DNA of 64,000 nt from Prevotella conceptionensis 9403948 (GTDB lineage: Bacteria; Bacteroidota; Bacteroidia; Bacteroidales; Bacteroidaceae): the NCBI RefSeq assembly GCF_000312305.1, contig NZ_HE999447.1, positions 150,442 through 214,441 on the forward strand. Reading direction: 5' to 3'. Each line of letters opens with the position of its first letter. Positions within the stretch are counted from its first letter, which is position 1. Shown in pieces: positions 1 to 8,799 of the stretch. The translations under genes were made by a program, and so were the position numbers. The notes beneath the pieces are model-generated. The model was not told the origin of the DNA, did no database searches, and worked only from the letters and a program-made list of their open reading frames with translations.

Positions 1-1290
1 TTAACTCATAAACTCATCAACTCAAAAGTTGTCAACTTATCAACTTAAAAGTTCATCAACTCAAAAGCTCATCAACTTAAAAAATCATCAACTCAATAAA
101 CCATCAACTCAATAAACCATCAACTCAAAAAACCTTCAACCCACAAACCCTTCAACTCAAAAAGTTAAATTATTACCTTTTATTTTACAATATCGTACAA
201 AATTTCGCTCCGTTCTAGCGAAAATATAGGCCATAAAGTAGGTAAATCGCCACTTTTTCTAGCCTTTTACGCCTTCCAGCATGTTCGTTTTTAAGAAAAA
301 AGGCTGCATTTCGCACCATTTAGCCTTTCTAGTTTGGTTATTCACTCATAAATCTTCAAGCCTGATTACCCAAATTTAGCACCCAAAACCCCACTTTTTA
401 ATACCTATTTTGTCCTTTTGGGCAGGTTTTTACCGACCACAAAAGGTTTTGTTTATTCTATTACTGTGGATGTTTATGCATATCATCTCGCATTTTGCAG
501 CATTTTGCACTGCATTTTGCACCATTTCACCTTGCGTTTAGCACCAAAACGCACTGCATTTAGCACCAAAACGCACTGCGTTTTGCGGCAAATTGCACTG
601 CGTTTTGCGGCAAATTGCAGTACATTTTGCCGCAAATAGCCCCAAATGTGGTGCAAATGGCGGCCTTTTCAAATAAATATTCATTTCGCTGCATTCACAC
701 GCTAACCCCTTTTTGCATCAAAACAAACCTTCGCGAGAATCGATTTTTTGCGGCAAAGTGGGCAATTGGTGGATAAAAAGGGTACTCATAGTGTTAAAAA
801 TCTTGCTGAAAAGGTTACAATGATTAGCGTGTTAACGAGTGGACAGGTTGGCAAGAAGACAAGTGAACAAGTGAACGAGTTAATCGTTCTTTTGCCGTTC
901 CTCTAAAAGTGCGTTTTCTCGCCATGACAATGTTCGAGTAAGCTCGACATAGTTCATTTGGCTTAACGAAAACGTTCATCTTTCATGTTCAGGCATAAAT
1001 ACGTCCATGTTGACATAAGAACATAAGAACCATGAAAAGTTCCTCTTTACTATTCCCTCTTAATATGCCACGGGAAAGATACCTTTAACTTGTAAAGAAT
1101 ATATTGAAAGAACTCCCGCCAAGTTTCCTTTTTGGGGCAAAGCCCTGTTTTGTCACAGACGAATGGGGCAGAATTTCAGATTTCATCATATATTTTTCCA
1201 ACACTTCCTTACATGAACGGGGCGTTCATCTTGTTTTTGCAGACAAAGACACAAACTCCTCTCAATCTGCAGAAAGATTAAAGGGAAAGA
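1..1290 (+). repeat. Composite intergenic repeat, copy A
   Basis: This gene-free stretch opens with a tract of AACTCATC/AACTTAAA-type short repeats (1-165, continuing off the left edge). A conserved core follows (about 166-800). Inside the core are the anchor TTCTAGCGAAAATATAGG (near 213-230), an array of ~22-nt units of the type GCATTTAGCACCAAAACGCACT (about 486-650), and a block with TTCGCGAGAATCGATTTTTT (near 731-750). The same modules, in the same order and at nearly the same length, recur at 12.96, 34.88, 44.36 and, inverted, 57.13 kb. From about 800 to 1100 the sequence is particular to this copy. The right end (1118-1275) matches a degenerate transposase 5' end on the minus strand. I see no convincing gene here. 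Confidence 0.85.
1118..1275 (-). mobile_element. Degenerate transposase 5' end at right edge of copy A
   Basis: Read on the minus strand, this segment encodes a decayed peptide containing EVLEKYMMKSEILPHSSVTK. It aligns with LDKDTIKSKILHHLSVAKRG at 56.2 kb and LGKDTIKSEILPHLFVTKRG at 13.87 kb. All three are followed, toward the outside of the element, by matching upstream sequence ending in CTCCTCTCAAT-like bases on the plus strand. The fragment covers only the first few dozen codons and is not functional. Assignment to the IS5 superfamily rests on memory of similar N-termini and is tentative. Confidence 0.6.
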
Positions 1291-1392
1291 GAATCTTATC
1301 TCCTCAATGCAAACAACGCTAAAGCCGTAACAAACTTTAACGAGAATTGTTAGATTTCCGCGCGTTGCGCGCAATATATAATAAAAAATATG

Positions 1393-1400
1393 TAATTTTG
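1393..1400 (+). promoter_or_regulatory. -7 promoter box TAATTTTG for the DUF4199 gene
   Basis: TAATTTTG matches the Bacteroidota -7 consensus TAnnTTTG. It ends six bases before the ATG at 1407, so transcription should begin at or just next to the start codon and give a leaderless mRNA. No good -33 box is visible. Confidence 0.55.
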
Positions 1401-1406
1401 CACGAC

Positions 1407-1925
1407 ATGAACTTTTTAGAATCATTGAAACAACTCAAGGCGTTTGCTCGCCAAGACGGTGCCATTTTGGCATTGGTATGGATTGTGGCCTTTCTTTTCA
1501 CCATGCGGCTACCCCAATCCATGACGGGAAATCTCCTAACCCTTTCCACACCATTCGTCGTGGCGTGGCGGTTGCGTGCGTTCCGTAACAACGCCCTTGA
1601 TGGCGAAATCTCATATCGACGCGCGCTGGCCTACTCGTGGCACACCTTCGTTTATGCCTCGCTCATCTTCGCATTGGCTCAATACCTCTATATTCGTTTC
1701 TACGACCCTGAATCGCTCATCACCATGATGCGCGATTCGATACACTCATTTAGTGCAGCTTATCAGCAAATGGGTATGAACGAAACCCAAATGCAAGAGT
1801 CGGTTAAGCTACTTGGCACACTTCAACCCATCGAGTTGGTGTTCCTTTTCTTCACCCAAAACATCTTCATTGGGCTCTTCCTCAGTCTCATTATTGCCGC
1901 ATTTGGAATGAAACATAGGAGATAA
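1407..1925 (+). CDS. DUF4199 family membrane protein
   Basis: This 172-residue integral membrane protein has about four hydrophobic segments: near residues 18-34, 44-56 and 76-92, plus a C-terminal one ending in IIAAFGMKHRR. It resembles the DUF4199 family, which in Bacteroidota is often encoded next to a polyprenyl-phosphate-type GT2 enzyme, as it is here. The molecular role is unknown. An ATG at 1347 in the same frame would add 20 residues. The start at 1407 is preferred because a -7 box lies immediately upstream and would fall inside the longer reading frame. The next gene follows about 170 bases downstream. Confidence 0.75.
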   Translation: MNFLESLKQLKAFARQDGAILALVWIVAFLFTMRLPQSMTGNLLTLSTPFVVAWRLRAFRNNALDGEISYRRALAYSWHTFVYASLIFALAQYLYIRFYDPESLITMMRDSIHSFSAAYQQMGMNETQMQESVKLLGTLQPIELVFLFFTQNIFIGLFLSLIIAAFGMKHRR

Positions 1926-2091
1926 CAAGCTTGGTTGACACTTGAAAGCAAACGGAATCAGCAATGAGAGCTGTCAAAACCATAACCATTGGCTAATTAA
2001 AGTTCCCAAAAGGTCAGACAAAACCCATCGCCGCCCCCTAATCAAGAATAAACGATTAAGAAATATAATAGATAATACAACACAAACAACA

Positions 2092-3054
2092 ATGGACATT
2101 TCTGTAGTTATACCCTTGTTCAACGAAGACGAATCGCTGCCCGAACTCTACTCATGGATTGAGCGGGTGATGAACGACAACCATTTTAGTTTCGAAGTGA
2201 TATTCGTCAACGACGGCTCTACCGACCGTTCGTGGGAGGTGATAGAAGAACTGAGCAAACAGTCCGAACACGTTCGGGGGATAAAGTTCAGGCGCAACTA
2301 TGGTAAAAGTCCCGCTCTGTTTTGCGGTTTCAAGGAGGCCAACGGCAACGTGGTTATCACCATGGATGCCGACCTACAAGACTCGCCCGACGAAATACCC
2401 GAACTCTATCGCATGATTACGGAAGAGAAATACGACCTTGTTTCGGGTTACAAACAAAAGCGATACGACCCGCTTTCTAAAACAATTCCCACCAAACTGT
2501 TCAATGCCACGGCTAGAAAAATAAGTGGGATAAAGAATCTGCACGACTTCAACTGTGGACTGAAAGCCTATCGCAAGGCCGTGGTGAAGAACATCGAAGT
2601 GTACGGTGAAATGCACCGCTACATCCCCTACCTGGCCAAGAACGCAGGCTTTGGACGCATTGGCGAGAAAGTGGTACAGCATCAAGCCCGTAAATACGGT
2701 AGTTCTAAGTTCGGTCTGAACCGTTTCTTCAATGGTTATCTAGATCTCATCACACTTTGGTTTCTCAGCAATTTCGGCAAAAAGCCCATGCACGTGTTCG
2801 GTCTTTTAGGCTCGTTGATGTTCCTTTTGGGTTTCATTGCCACTTGTCTATTGGGTGCCGACAAGCTGTATTGCCTTGCCCAAGGCATTCCTCAACGCCT
2901 GATAACCGACTCGCCCTACTTCTACCTCTCGCTAACAACGATGATGATAGGCACGCAGCTTTTCCTTGCCGGTTTCTTGGGCGACCTTATCAGCCGCAAT
3001 TCGCAAGGAAGAAACGATTACCAAATAGAGGAGGAGATAAGATGCGGAGACTGA
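2092..3054 (+). CDS. Glycosyltransferase family 2, polyprenyl-phosphate sugar transferase type
   Basis: This 320-residue enzyme resembles dolichol/undecaprenyl-phosphate mannosyl- or glucosyltransferases, which move a sugar from a nucleotide sugar onto a lipid phosphate at the inner membrane. The N-terminus MDISVVIPLFNEDESLPEL begins a GT-A fold. VNDGSTD and MDADLQDSPDE (the DXD-type metal site) are visible, and two C-terminal transmembrane segments follow. The frame is open upstream to 1942, but those extra 50 residues are lysine- and asparagine-rich and unlike the family, so the ATG at 2092 is chosen. The gene overlaps the following lipoprotein gene by 13 bases. Sugar and acceptor are not determinable from sequence. 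Confidence 0.85.
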   Translation: MDISVVIPLFNEDESLPELYSWIERVMNDNHFSFEVIFVNDGSTDRSWEVIEELSKQSEHVRGIKFRRNYGKSPALFCGFKEANGNVVITMDADLQDSPDEIPELYRMITEEKYDLVSGYKQKRYDPLSKTIPTKLFNATARKISGIKNLHDFNCGLKAYRKAVVKNIEVYGEMHRYIPYLAKNAGFGRIGEKVVQHQARKYGSSKFGLNRFFNGYLDLITLWFLSNFGKKPMHVFGLLGSLMFLLGFIATCLLGADKLYCLAQGIPQRLITDSPYFYLSLTTMMIGTQLFLAGFLGDLISRNSQGRNDYQIEEEIRCGD

Positions 3055-3533
3055 TTCCATTGCTCGTATTGGGCTCGGCCGTGCTGGCCGCATGCTCGTC
3101 GATAGACTGTCCGTACAACAATACGGTCTATTCACAATATGTACTGATGAAAGGTGGCGGCCTTAAACCAGACACCCTCACCGACACGCTAACCATTCTT
3201 ACGGCACGGCGCGACGGACAAGACACCATTATATATAATAAAGGAGTTAAGACAACAAGTTTCAGCCTGCCAATGAGCTACACGCGCGATCAAGACGCGC
3301 TGTTCTTACAGTTGAAAGATACTCTTGGCAACGTCGTGCACGATACCATCAAGGTAAATAAAACAAACACACCGCATTTCGAATCGGTAGATTGCCCCAT
3401 GTCTTATTTCCACACGATAACAGCTGTCAGTACGTCGCACCACGCCATCGATTCCATTATACTCGTCAATCCAAACGTAACATATGACACATCATCGCCA
3501 CATTTCCGCATCTATTTCAAGAGTGGCCATTAG
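3042..3533 (+). CDS. DUF6452 family lipoprotein
   Basis: This 163-residue predicted lipoprotein has a short basic hydrophobic signal ending in the lipobox LAAC (Cys about residue 18), so it is probably anchored in an envelope membrane. The rest is beta-rich with no catalytic motif I can name. It resembles DUF6452, which is usually paired with DUF6048, as here. The start lies in a GAGGAGATAAG context inside the 3' end of the GT2 gene, a 13-base overlap that suggests translational coupling. The stop overlaps the start of the next gene by about 50 bases. Function unknown. Confidence 0.75.
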   Translation: MRRLIPLLVLGSAVLAACSSIDCPYNNTVYSQYVLMKGGGLKPDTLTDTLTILTARRDGQDTIIYNKGVKTTSFSLPMSYTRDQDALFLQLKDTLGNVVHDTIKVNKTNTPHFESVDCPMSYFHTITAVSTSHHAIDSIILVNPNVTYDTSSPHFRIYFKSGH

Positions 3534-4179
3534 TGCCTTACTCGCCTTTGGCGCGTTGTCGGCCAGTGCGCAAGGATTGAAACCAAAAACCGAACGCCCC
3601 GATACAACTCGCTTTTTCCGTGGCCTTCAAGTCATGGCAGACGCAGTCGGCCCAATACAGCTGGCAGTAAGCGACTATGGACAATACGAGGCCGCCCTGC
3701 GCATAAACTTAAAAGACAAGTATTTTCCTGTGTTCGAGCTTGGCTACGGCACAGCCAATCACGAGGACGACCCCGTTACTCACGTAGTGTATAAAACCTC
3801 CGCACCATACGGCAAGGTGGGAATGGATTTCAACATCATGAAAAACAAGCACGACATTTACCGAGTTTATGTAGGGGCGAGATACGCTTTCACCTCATTT
3901 AAGTACGATGTGGCCAGCCCCGTGTTGACAGACCCCGTATGGAAAGACCCAGCCGAAATCGAGTTAAATAACATTCCAGCCTCATGCCATTGGGCAGAAC
4001 TTGTGTTCGCAGTGGATGCCAAGATATGGGGACCACTACATTTAGGATGGTCGGTGCGTTACAGACGACGCTTAGCTCACAACGATGGCGAATCGGGAAA
4101 TGTTTGGTATGTGCCAGGTTTTGGAAAAACGGGCAACTCTCGACTAGGTGGAACATTTAACATCATCATCAACTTGTAG
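3484..4179 (+). CDS. DUF6048 family outer-membrane-like protein
   Basis: This 231-residue secreted protein has a signal peptide (about residues 1-29, ending ASAQ). Alternating aromatic beta-strand patterns follow and the C-terminus is hydrophobic (GGTFNIIINL), consistent with a small beta-barrel. It resembles the DUF6048 family and sits directly after its usual partner DUF6452, overlapping it by about 50 bases. The two probably form one transcriptional unit with the upstream GT2. No enzymatic motif is seen. An envelope role is inferred from the signal and fold only. Confidence 0.75.
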   Translation: MTHHRHISASISRVAISALLAFGALSASAQGLKPKTERPDTTRFFRGLQVMADAVGPIQLAVSDYGQYEAALRINLKDKYFPVFELGYGTANHEDDPVTHVVYKTSAPYGKVGMDFNIMKNKHDIYRVYVGARYAFTSFKYDVASPVLTDPVWKDPAEIELNNIPASCHWAELVFAVDAKIWGPLHLGWSVRYRRRLAHNDGESGNVWYVPGFGKTGNSRLGGTFNIIINL

Positions 4180-4275
4180 ATGTCTTTGTCCACCTTCAAT
4201 ATAATACAAAGCAAGAAAAGTATTCCCTTTCGGTCTTTTCAGGCCGTCGACAATAAGCACTAAACAAATAAGCAA

Positions 4276-5304
4276 ATGACCACTCCCAATAGGAAACGAC
4301 GCCTGCTTTGGCAAATACCCTTTCTGCTGTTCCTCATTATTGGAACAATCTACATCATCAAACAGCAGCAAGATGCACCCTATCAACACGACAAGGGTGC
4401 AATCTTCGGTACAACGTATAGTATCATTTACCAAAGCAACGAGAATCTGAACAAGGAAATTATGGCCGCGCTCAACGAGGTAGACCAATCGATGTCTACC
4501 TTTAATAAAGGGTCTGTCATCTCCAAAATAAACCGCAACGAACAGGTACAGCCCGACAAAATGTTCGTAGACGTATTCCAATTGGCCAACAAAATATCCA
4601 TCGAAACCAATGGGGCATTCGATGTTACCGTTGCTCCTTTGGTTAACGCATGGGGGTTCGGCTTTAAAAATGGAGTCCACCCCACCCCACAAACCATTGA
4701 CAGCCTGAAACAATTCATCGGCTATCAAAAGGTTGCTTACGTTAACGAGCGAATCAAAAAGCAAGACCCACGATTGATGCTCGATTTCAGTGCCATCGCC
4801 AAAGGTTATGGCAGCGATGTTGTTGCCAACTTACTAAAACGCAAAGGCATTGAGAACTTCATGGTAGAGATTGGCGGAGAAATCGTAACACGCGGCATTA
4901 GCGAAAAGCGCCTTCCATGGAAGGTGGGCGTAACCAAGCCCACTGACGATTCGTTAAATGTAAACCAAGAGTTGCAAACCATCTTGAACGTAACGGATAA
5001 GTCTATGGCCACAAGCGGAAATTACCGCAAGTTCTATTATAAGAATGGCAAGAAATACGCCCACACCATCGATCCGAACACAGGTTATCCTGTTCAGCAC
5101 AACATTCTTTCGTCTACAGTACTAGCCAAGACCTGTGCAGAAGCCGATGCCTATGCCACGGCTTTCATGGTATTAGGGCTCGACAAGGCCAAGAAAGTAT
5201 TGGAGCAGCATCCCGAACTCATGGCATATTTTATCTATTCAGACAAGAATGGGAAAAACGCCGTTTGGTTTTCGCCATCGCTAAAAGACAAAATTCAGAA
5301 GTAA
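4276..5304 (+). CDS. apbE: FAD:protein FMN transferase (ApbE)
   Basis: ApbE proteins attach FMN covalently to Thr or Ser of redox proteins such as the NqrB/NqrC and RnfG subunits, acting on the outer face of the inner membrane. This 342-residue copy has an N-terminal membrane anchor (about residues 11-28). Family features are visible: GTTYSIIY, DQSMSTFNKGS, LDFSAIAKGYGSDVV, VEIGGEIVTRG, the HTIDPNTGYPVQ metal-binding region, and ADAYATAFMVLG. Length is normal. It starts 97 bases after the DUF6048 gene and is followed within about 10-55 bases by a Crp/Fnr regulator. The target flavoproteins are not in this window. Confidence 0.93.
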   Translation: MTTPNRKRRLLWQIPFLLFLIIGTIYIIKQQQDAPYQHDKGAIFGTTYSIIYQSNENLNKEIMAALNEVDQSMSTFNKGSVISKINRNEQVQPDKMFVDVFQLANKISIETNGAFDVTVAPLVNAWGFGFKNGVHPTPQTIDSLKQFIGYQKVAYVNERIKKQDPRLMLDFSAIAKGYGSDVVANLLKRKGIENFMVEIGGEIVTRGISEKRLPWKVGVTKPTDDSLNVNQELQTILNVTDKSMATSGNYRKFYYKNGKKYAHTIDPNTGYPVQHNILSSTVLAKTCAEADAYATAFMVLGLDKAKKVLEQHPELMAYFIYSDKNGKNAVWFSPSLKDKIQK

Positions 5305-5359
5305 GTCCTTTGTGCCCCCCGACGGCGACAATAGGGCTAATGTCAACAAGCAACAACAG

Positions 5360-6040
5360 ATGCACCGCATTCCTCTATATGGCAAACTAATGGAATTGCC
5401 CATGTTTCAAGGCATGAGCAAAGATGATTTGGCCGCAGTACTTGGTCAAACCCGATTCGACTTTGCGCAAAAGAAAGCAGGGGCAACGATAGTTAGAGCA
5501 GGAAACGAATGCACGCACCTTTATTTTTTGCTTAACGGACGGATGGAAGTGAGCGCGCAAGCCCACGATAATGGCTACGTTTTCACAGAAGAGATAGGCG
5601 CGCCCTACATTCTCCAGCCCGAAAACCTCTTCGGTATTTCCCCCCGTTACACCCGAACATTCGTTGCCAAAGCTACATGTAGCCTGCTCTTGCTAAGCAA
5701 GTCTGAGGTATTAAGACTTACAGACGACTTCATTATCTTCAAGTTCAACCTACTCAACACCATCTCCACACAAGCCCAAAAAGCCGAAAGGCTACCTTGG
5801 CGACATTGCGCCCCCAACCTCGAACACCGCATCACCCGTTTCATCACGACGCATTGTATACATCCCGCAGGCAGTAAGCTTGTGCACATCAAGATGCAGA
5901 AACTTGCAAACGAGTTGAACGACAACCGTCTAAACGTCTCGCGAGCTCTCAATGGCATGCAAAAGCAGGGGCTAATTCAACTTAAACGCGGCTGTATTGT
6001 GATACCCATGCTCGAAAAACTTGTGGCCGAATGGGGTTAG
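5360..6040 (+). CDS. Crp/Fnr family transcriptional regulator
   Basis: This regulator is about 226 residues long. Its N-terminal cyclic-nucleotide-binding-type beta-roll includes GATIVRAGNECTHLYFLLNGRM. A dimer helix and a C-terminal winged helix-turn-helix follow (QKLANELNDNRLNVSRALNGM, then QGLIQLKRGCIVI). A GTG at 5312 in the same frame would add 16 low-complexity residues; the ATG at 5360 begins right before the conserved domain and is preferred, but this is uncertain. There is no Fnr-type cysteine cluster at the N-terminus. The effector is unknown. It follows apbE closely and may share its transcript. Confidence 0.85.
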   Translation: MHRIPLYGKLMELPMFQGMSKDDLAAVLGQTRFDFAQKKAGATIVRAGNECTHLYFLLNGRMEVSAQAHDNGYVFTEEIGAPYILQPENLFGISPRYTRTFVAKATCSLLLLSKSEVLRLTDDFIIFKFNLLNTISTQAQKAERLPWRHCAPNLEHRITRFITTHCIHPAGSKLVHIKMQKLANELNDNRLNVSRALNGMQKQGLIQLKRGCIVIPMLEKLVAEWG

Positions 6041-6165
6041 CCTAGGCATGTTACCCAACATCTTCCATATCAAACACAGCCCTTCTTAACCTCCCTTCTC
6101 TTGCTATTCTGCCATTCTTACCACAAATATGCGGTAAAATGCGCGCCAAATCAAATAAAAAACCT

Positions 6166-6173
6166 TAACTTTG
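6166..6173 (+). promoter_or_regulatory. -7 promoter box TAACTTTG upstream of rsfS
   Basis: TAACTTTG matches the Bacteroidota -7 consensus and lies 29 bases before the rsfS start, giving a leader of about 25 bases. It starts the rsfS-ftsH-cdsA block. Confidence 0.65.
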
Positions 6174-6202
6174 TAGCTTAAAGCTATTACATCAACATAA
6201 GA

Positions 6203-6562
6203 ATGACAAGAACAAACAATTTGGTAAATACCATTATTAAAGGAATACAAGAGAAAAAAGGCAGCAATATCGTTGTAGCCGACTTAAAGGAAATAGAGGG
6301 TGCAATAACCAATTATTTCGTTATATGCCAAGGAAACTCGCCCACACAGGTAGAGGCCATAGCCGAATCTATCGGCGAAACCGTGCGTAAAGAACTCAAA
6401 GACAAGCCCACAAGTGCCGTTGGTCTAGGCCTAAACCAGTGGGTTGCAATGGACTTTGTGGACGTTATCGTACACGTTTTCATACCAGAGATGCGCTCTT
6501 TTTACGATCTTGAACACCTTTGGGCCGATGCCAAACTAACCCACCTCACTGACATCGACTAA
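6203..6562 (+). CDS. rsfS: Ribosomal silencing factor RsfS
   Basis: RsfS binds ribosomal protein L14 on the large subunit, blocks subunit joining, and slows translation in starvation. This 119-residue protein has the DUF143/Iojap fold pattern: GSNIVVADLKEIEGAITNYF, VICQGNSPTQVEAIA, then GLGLNQWVAMDFVDVIVHVF and the terminal RSFYDLEHLWADAK. The length is standard. It is followed 48 bases later by ftsH, an arrangement I recall as common in Bacteroidota, and has its own -7 box. Confidence 0.93.
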   Translation: MTRTNNLVNTIIKGIQEKKGSNIVVADLKEIEGAITNYFVICQGNSPTQVEAIAESIGETVRKELKDKPTSAVGLGLNQWVAMDFVDVIVHVFIPEMRSFYDLEHLWADAKLTHLTDID

Positions 6563-6610
6563 AATTGGCATGGCATTTGATGGAACGTTCGTGTCACCAA
6601 CAATTCAATT

Positions 6611-8614
6611 ATGAGCAACAAACAACCATACAACAATAAGCAACCCAAGATGCCACGTTTCAACATGAACTGGATTTACGGGTTGATCATCATCGCGTTG
6701 GGGCTTTTCTTCTTCACGGGGAAAGGCGACATGATGGCTGGAAGTGTTAAGCAAGAGGCCACATACACCAAATTTAAGGAATATGTGAACAAAGGCTACG
6801 TCAACAACGTGGTGGTAAACAGCGAGCAACGTACGCTTAAAATGTACGTTAAGCCTGCCAACCTGCGCGACGTTTTCGGAAAAGACCCGAAACAACTAGG
6901 CGAAAAACCATACGTAAGTGTACAATATGGTTCGGCCGAGGAACTTGAAAAGTACCTCACTGAAATTCAACAGGCAGGTAAAATCAAAGACTTTGCTTTC
7001 GATAACGATAAAGGCGGACACTTCACCGACATCCTTATCCAGTTCGTTCCATTCATCGCCCTCATTGCCATTTGGATTTTCATCATGCGTAGAATGGGCA
7101 GTGGCGGAGCCGGAGGGGGTTCGGGCGTGTTCAGCGTAGGCAAAAGCAAGGCCAAGATGTACGAGAAAGGAAACGAAATCGGCATCACCTTTAAAGACGT
7201 TGCCGGCCAAGAAGGAGCCAAGCAAGAGGTTCAAGAAATTGTTGAATTCCTTAAAAGTCCACAGAAATATACCGACCTCGGTGGTAAAATCCCCAAGGGC
7301 GCATTGCTCGTTGGTCCTCCGGGTACGGGTAAAACGCTTTTGGCCAAAGCCGTTGCAGGCGAAGCGGGCGTGCCTTTCTTCTCCATGAGCGGCTCCGACT
7401 TTGTCGAAATGTTCGTGGGTGTAGGTGCAAGTCGTGTTCGCGACCTTTTCCACCAAGCCAAAGAAAAATCACCCTGTATTATTTTCATCGATGAAATTGA
7501 TGCAGTGGGCCGTGCTAGGAGCAAAAATCCCTCGATGGGCGGAAACGATGAGCGCGAAAATACTCTCAACGCACTGCTTACCGAGATGGACGGATTTGGC
7601 ACAAACAGTGGTGTTATCATTCTTGCAGCCACCAACCGTGCCGACATGCTCGACAGCGCACTACTTAGAGCAGGGCGTTTCGACCGACAAATAAACGTAG
7701 ACCTGCCCGACCTGCCTGAGCGTAAGCAAATCTTTCAAGTACACCTTCGCCCCGTAAAGGTCGACTCCACCGTAGACCTCGATTTCCTCTCGCGGCAAAC
7801 TCCGGGCTTTTCAGGAGCCGACATCGCCAACGTCTGCAACGAAGCTGCTCTTATTGCAGCTCGCCATAATAGTAAATCGGTAGGCAAACAAGACTTTCTC
7901 GACGCCGTAGACCGTATTATCGGTGGATTGGAGAAGAAAACAAAGATAATGACTGCCGCCGAAAAGCGCACCATTGCCTTGCACGAGGCAGGCCACGCCA
8001 CTGTGTCTTGGTTCTGCCAACATGCCGACCCTTTGGTAAAGGTTTCTATCGTACCGCGTGGCCGAGCGTTGGGTGCAGCATGGTATCTACCCGAAGAACG
8101 CCAAATCACCACCAAAGAGCAAATGCTCGACGAAATGTGTGCACTGATGGGCGGACGTGCTGCCGAAGAATTGTTCACTGGCCATATCTCTACCGGTGCA
8201 ATGAACGACTTAGAGAGAGCCACAAAGAGTGCATACGGCATGGTGGCATACGCTGGTATGAGCGATAAGTTGCCCAACATTAGTTTCTACAACAACCAGG
8301 AATACCAATTCCAAAAGCCATATTCTGAAACAACGGCGAAAGTTATCGACGACGAAGTGATGAAGATGGTAAACGAGCAGTACGACCGTGCGAAGAAAAT
8401 ACTTCAAGAAAACAGCTACGGTCACAACAAGTTGGCCGACCTGCTCATCTCTCGCGAAGTTATTTTCGCCGAAGACGTAGAAGAGATTTTCGGTAAACGA
8501 CCTTGGGTTAGCCGCTCCGAAGAAATCATTGAAGACAATACACCGAAGTTGGAAGACATGCCCGACGAGGTGAAAGCGGCCGAGGAAGAACACCGCAGGT
8601 CGCGTGGACTTTAA
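6611..8614 (+). CDS. ftsH: ATP-dependent zinc metalloprotease FtsH
   Basis: FtsH is a hexameric membrane AAA+ protease that degrades misfolded and regulatory membrane and cytosolic proteins. This 667-residue copy has transmembrane helices near residues 14-34 and 137-158 around a periplasmic domain. A glycine-rich linker follows, then Walker A GPPGTGKT (235-242), Walker [12 protein letters not shown], the second region of homology with [21 protein letters not shown]-type arginine fingers, and the zinc site HEAGH (about 458-462). All key residues are present and length is normal. It lies between rsfS and cdsA on the same strand. Confidence 0.97.
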   Translation: MSNKQPYNNKQPKMPRFNMNWIYGLIIIALGLFFFTGKGDMMAGSVKQEATYTKFKEYVNKGYVNNVVVNSEQRTLKMYVKPANLRDVFGKDPKQLGEKPYVSVQYGSAEELEKYLTEIQQAGKIKDFAFDNDKGGHFTDILIQFVPFIALIAIWIFIMRRMGSGGAGGGSGVFSVGKSKAKMYEKGNEIGITFKDVAGQEGAKQEVQEIVEFLKSPQKYTDLGGKIPKGALLVGPPGTGKTLLAKAVAGEAGVPFFSMSGSDFVEMFVGVGASRVRDLFHQAKEKSPCIIFIDEIDAVGRARSKNPSMGGNDERENTLNALLTEMDGFGTNSGVIILAATNRADMLDSALLRAGRFDRQINVDLPDLPERKQIFQVHLRPVKVDSTVDLDFLSRQTPGFSGADIANVCNEAALIAARHNSKSVGKQDFLDAVDRIIGGLEKKTKIMTAAEKRTIALHEAGHATVSWFCQHADPLVKVSIVPRGRALGAAWYLPEERQITTKEQMLDEMCALMGGRAAEELFTGHISTGAMNDLERATKSAYGMVAYAGMSDKLPNISFYNNQEYQFQKPYSETTAKVIDDEVMKMVNEQYDRAKKILQENSYGHNKLADLLISREVIFAEDVEEIFGKRPWVSRSEEIIEDNTPKLEDMPDEVKAAEEEHRRSRGL

Positions 8615-8799
8615 CCCATAACATGCTGTCGCCATCCGCCTATCTTACTTACAAGGCAGGCAGATGGCGATACGCTGTTACCACTTTCCACATTACGCCA
8701 ACACGCAAAAACACGTTCAACCGCCCACACAAAATGCCGAGGATGCCACAACGCACCTCCATCAGTTACCATTATATAACGACGAAAAAAGAGAAGACA

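Noticed and set aside
1-165. The short-period AACTCATC tracts as a CRISPR array
   Set aside because: Units are about 8-16 bases and degenerate, with no unique spacers of uniform length and no cas genes nearby.
486-650. The ~22-nt minisatellite as CRISPR repeats or an integron attC array
   Set aside because: Units are directly adjacent without spacers, and no integrase or cas gene is present; the period is that of a tandem minisatellite.
6896-7456. Long minus-strand frames inside ftsH and other housekeeping genes
   Set aside because: They are antisense shadows of strongly conserved coding sequence.
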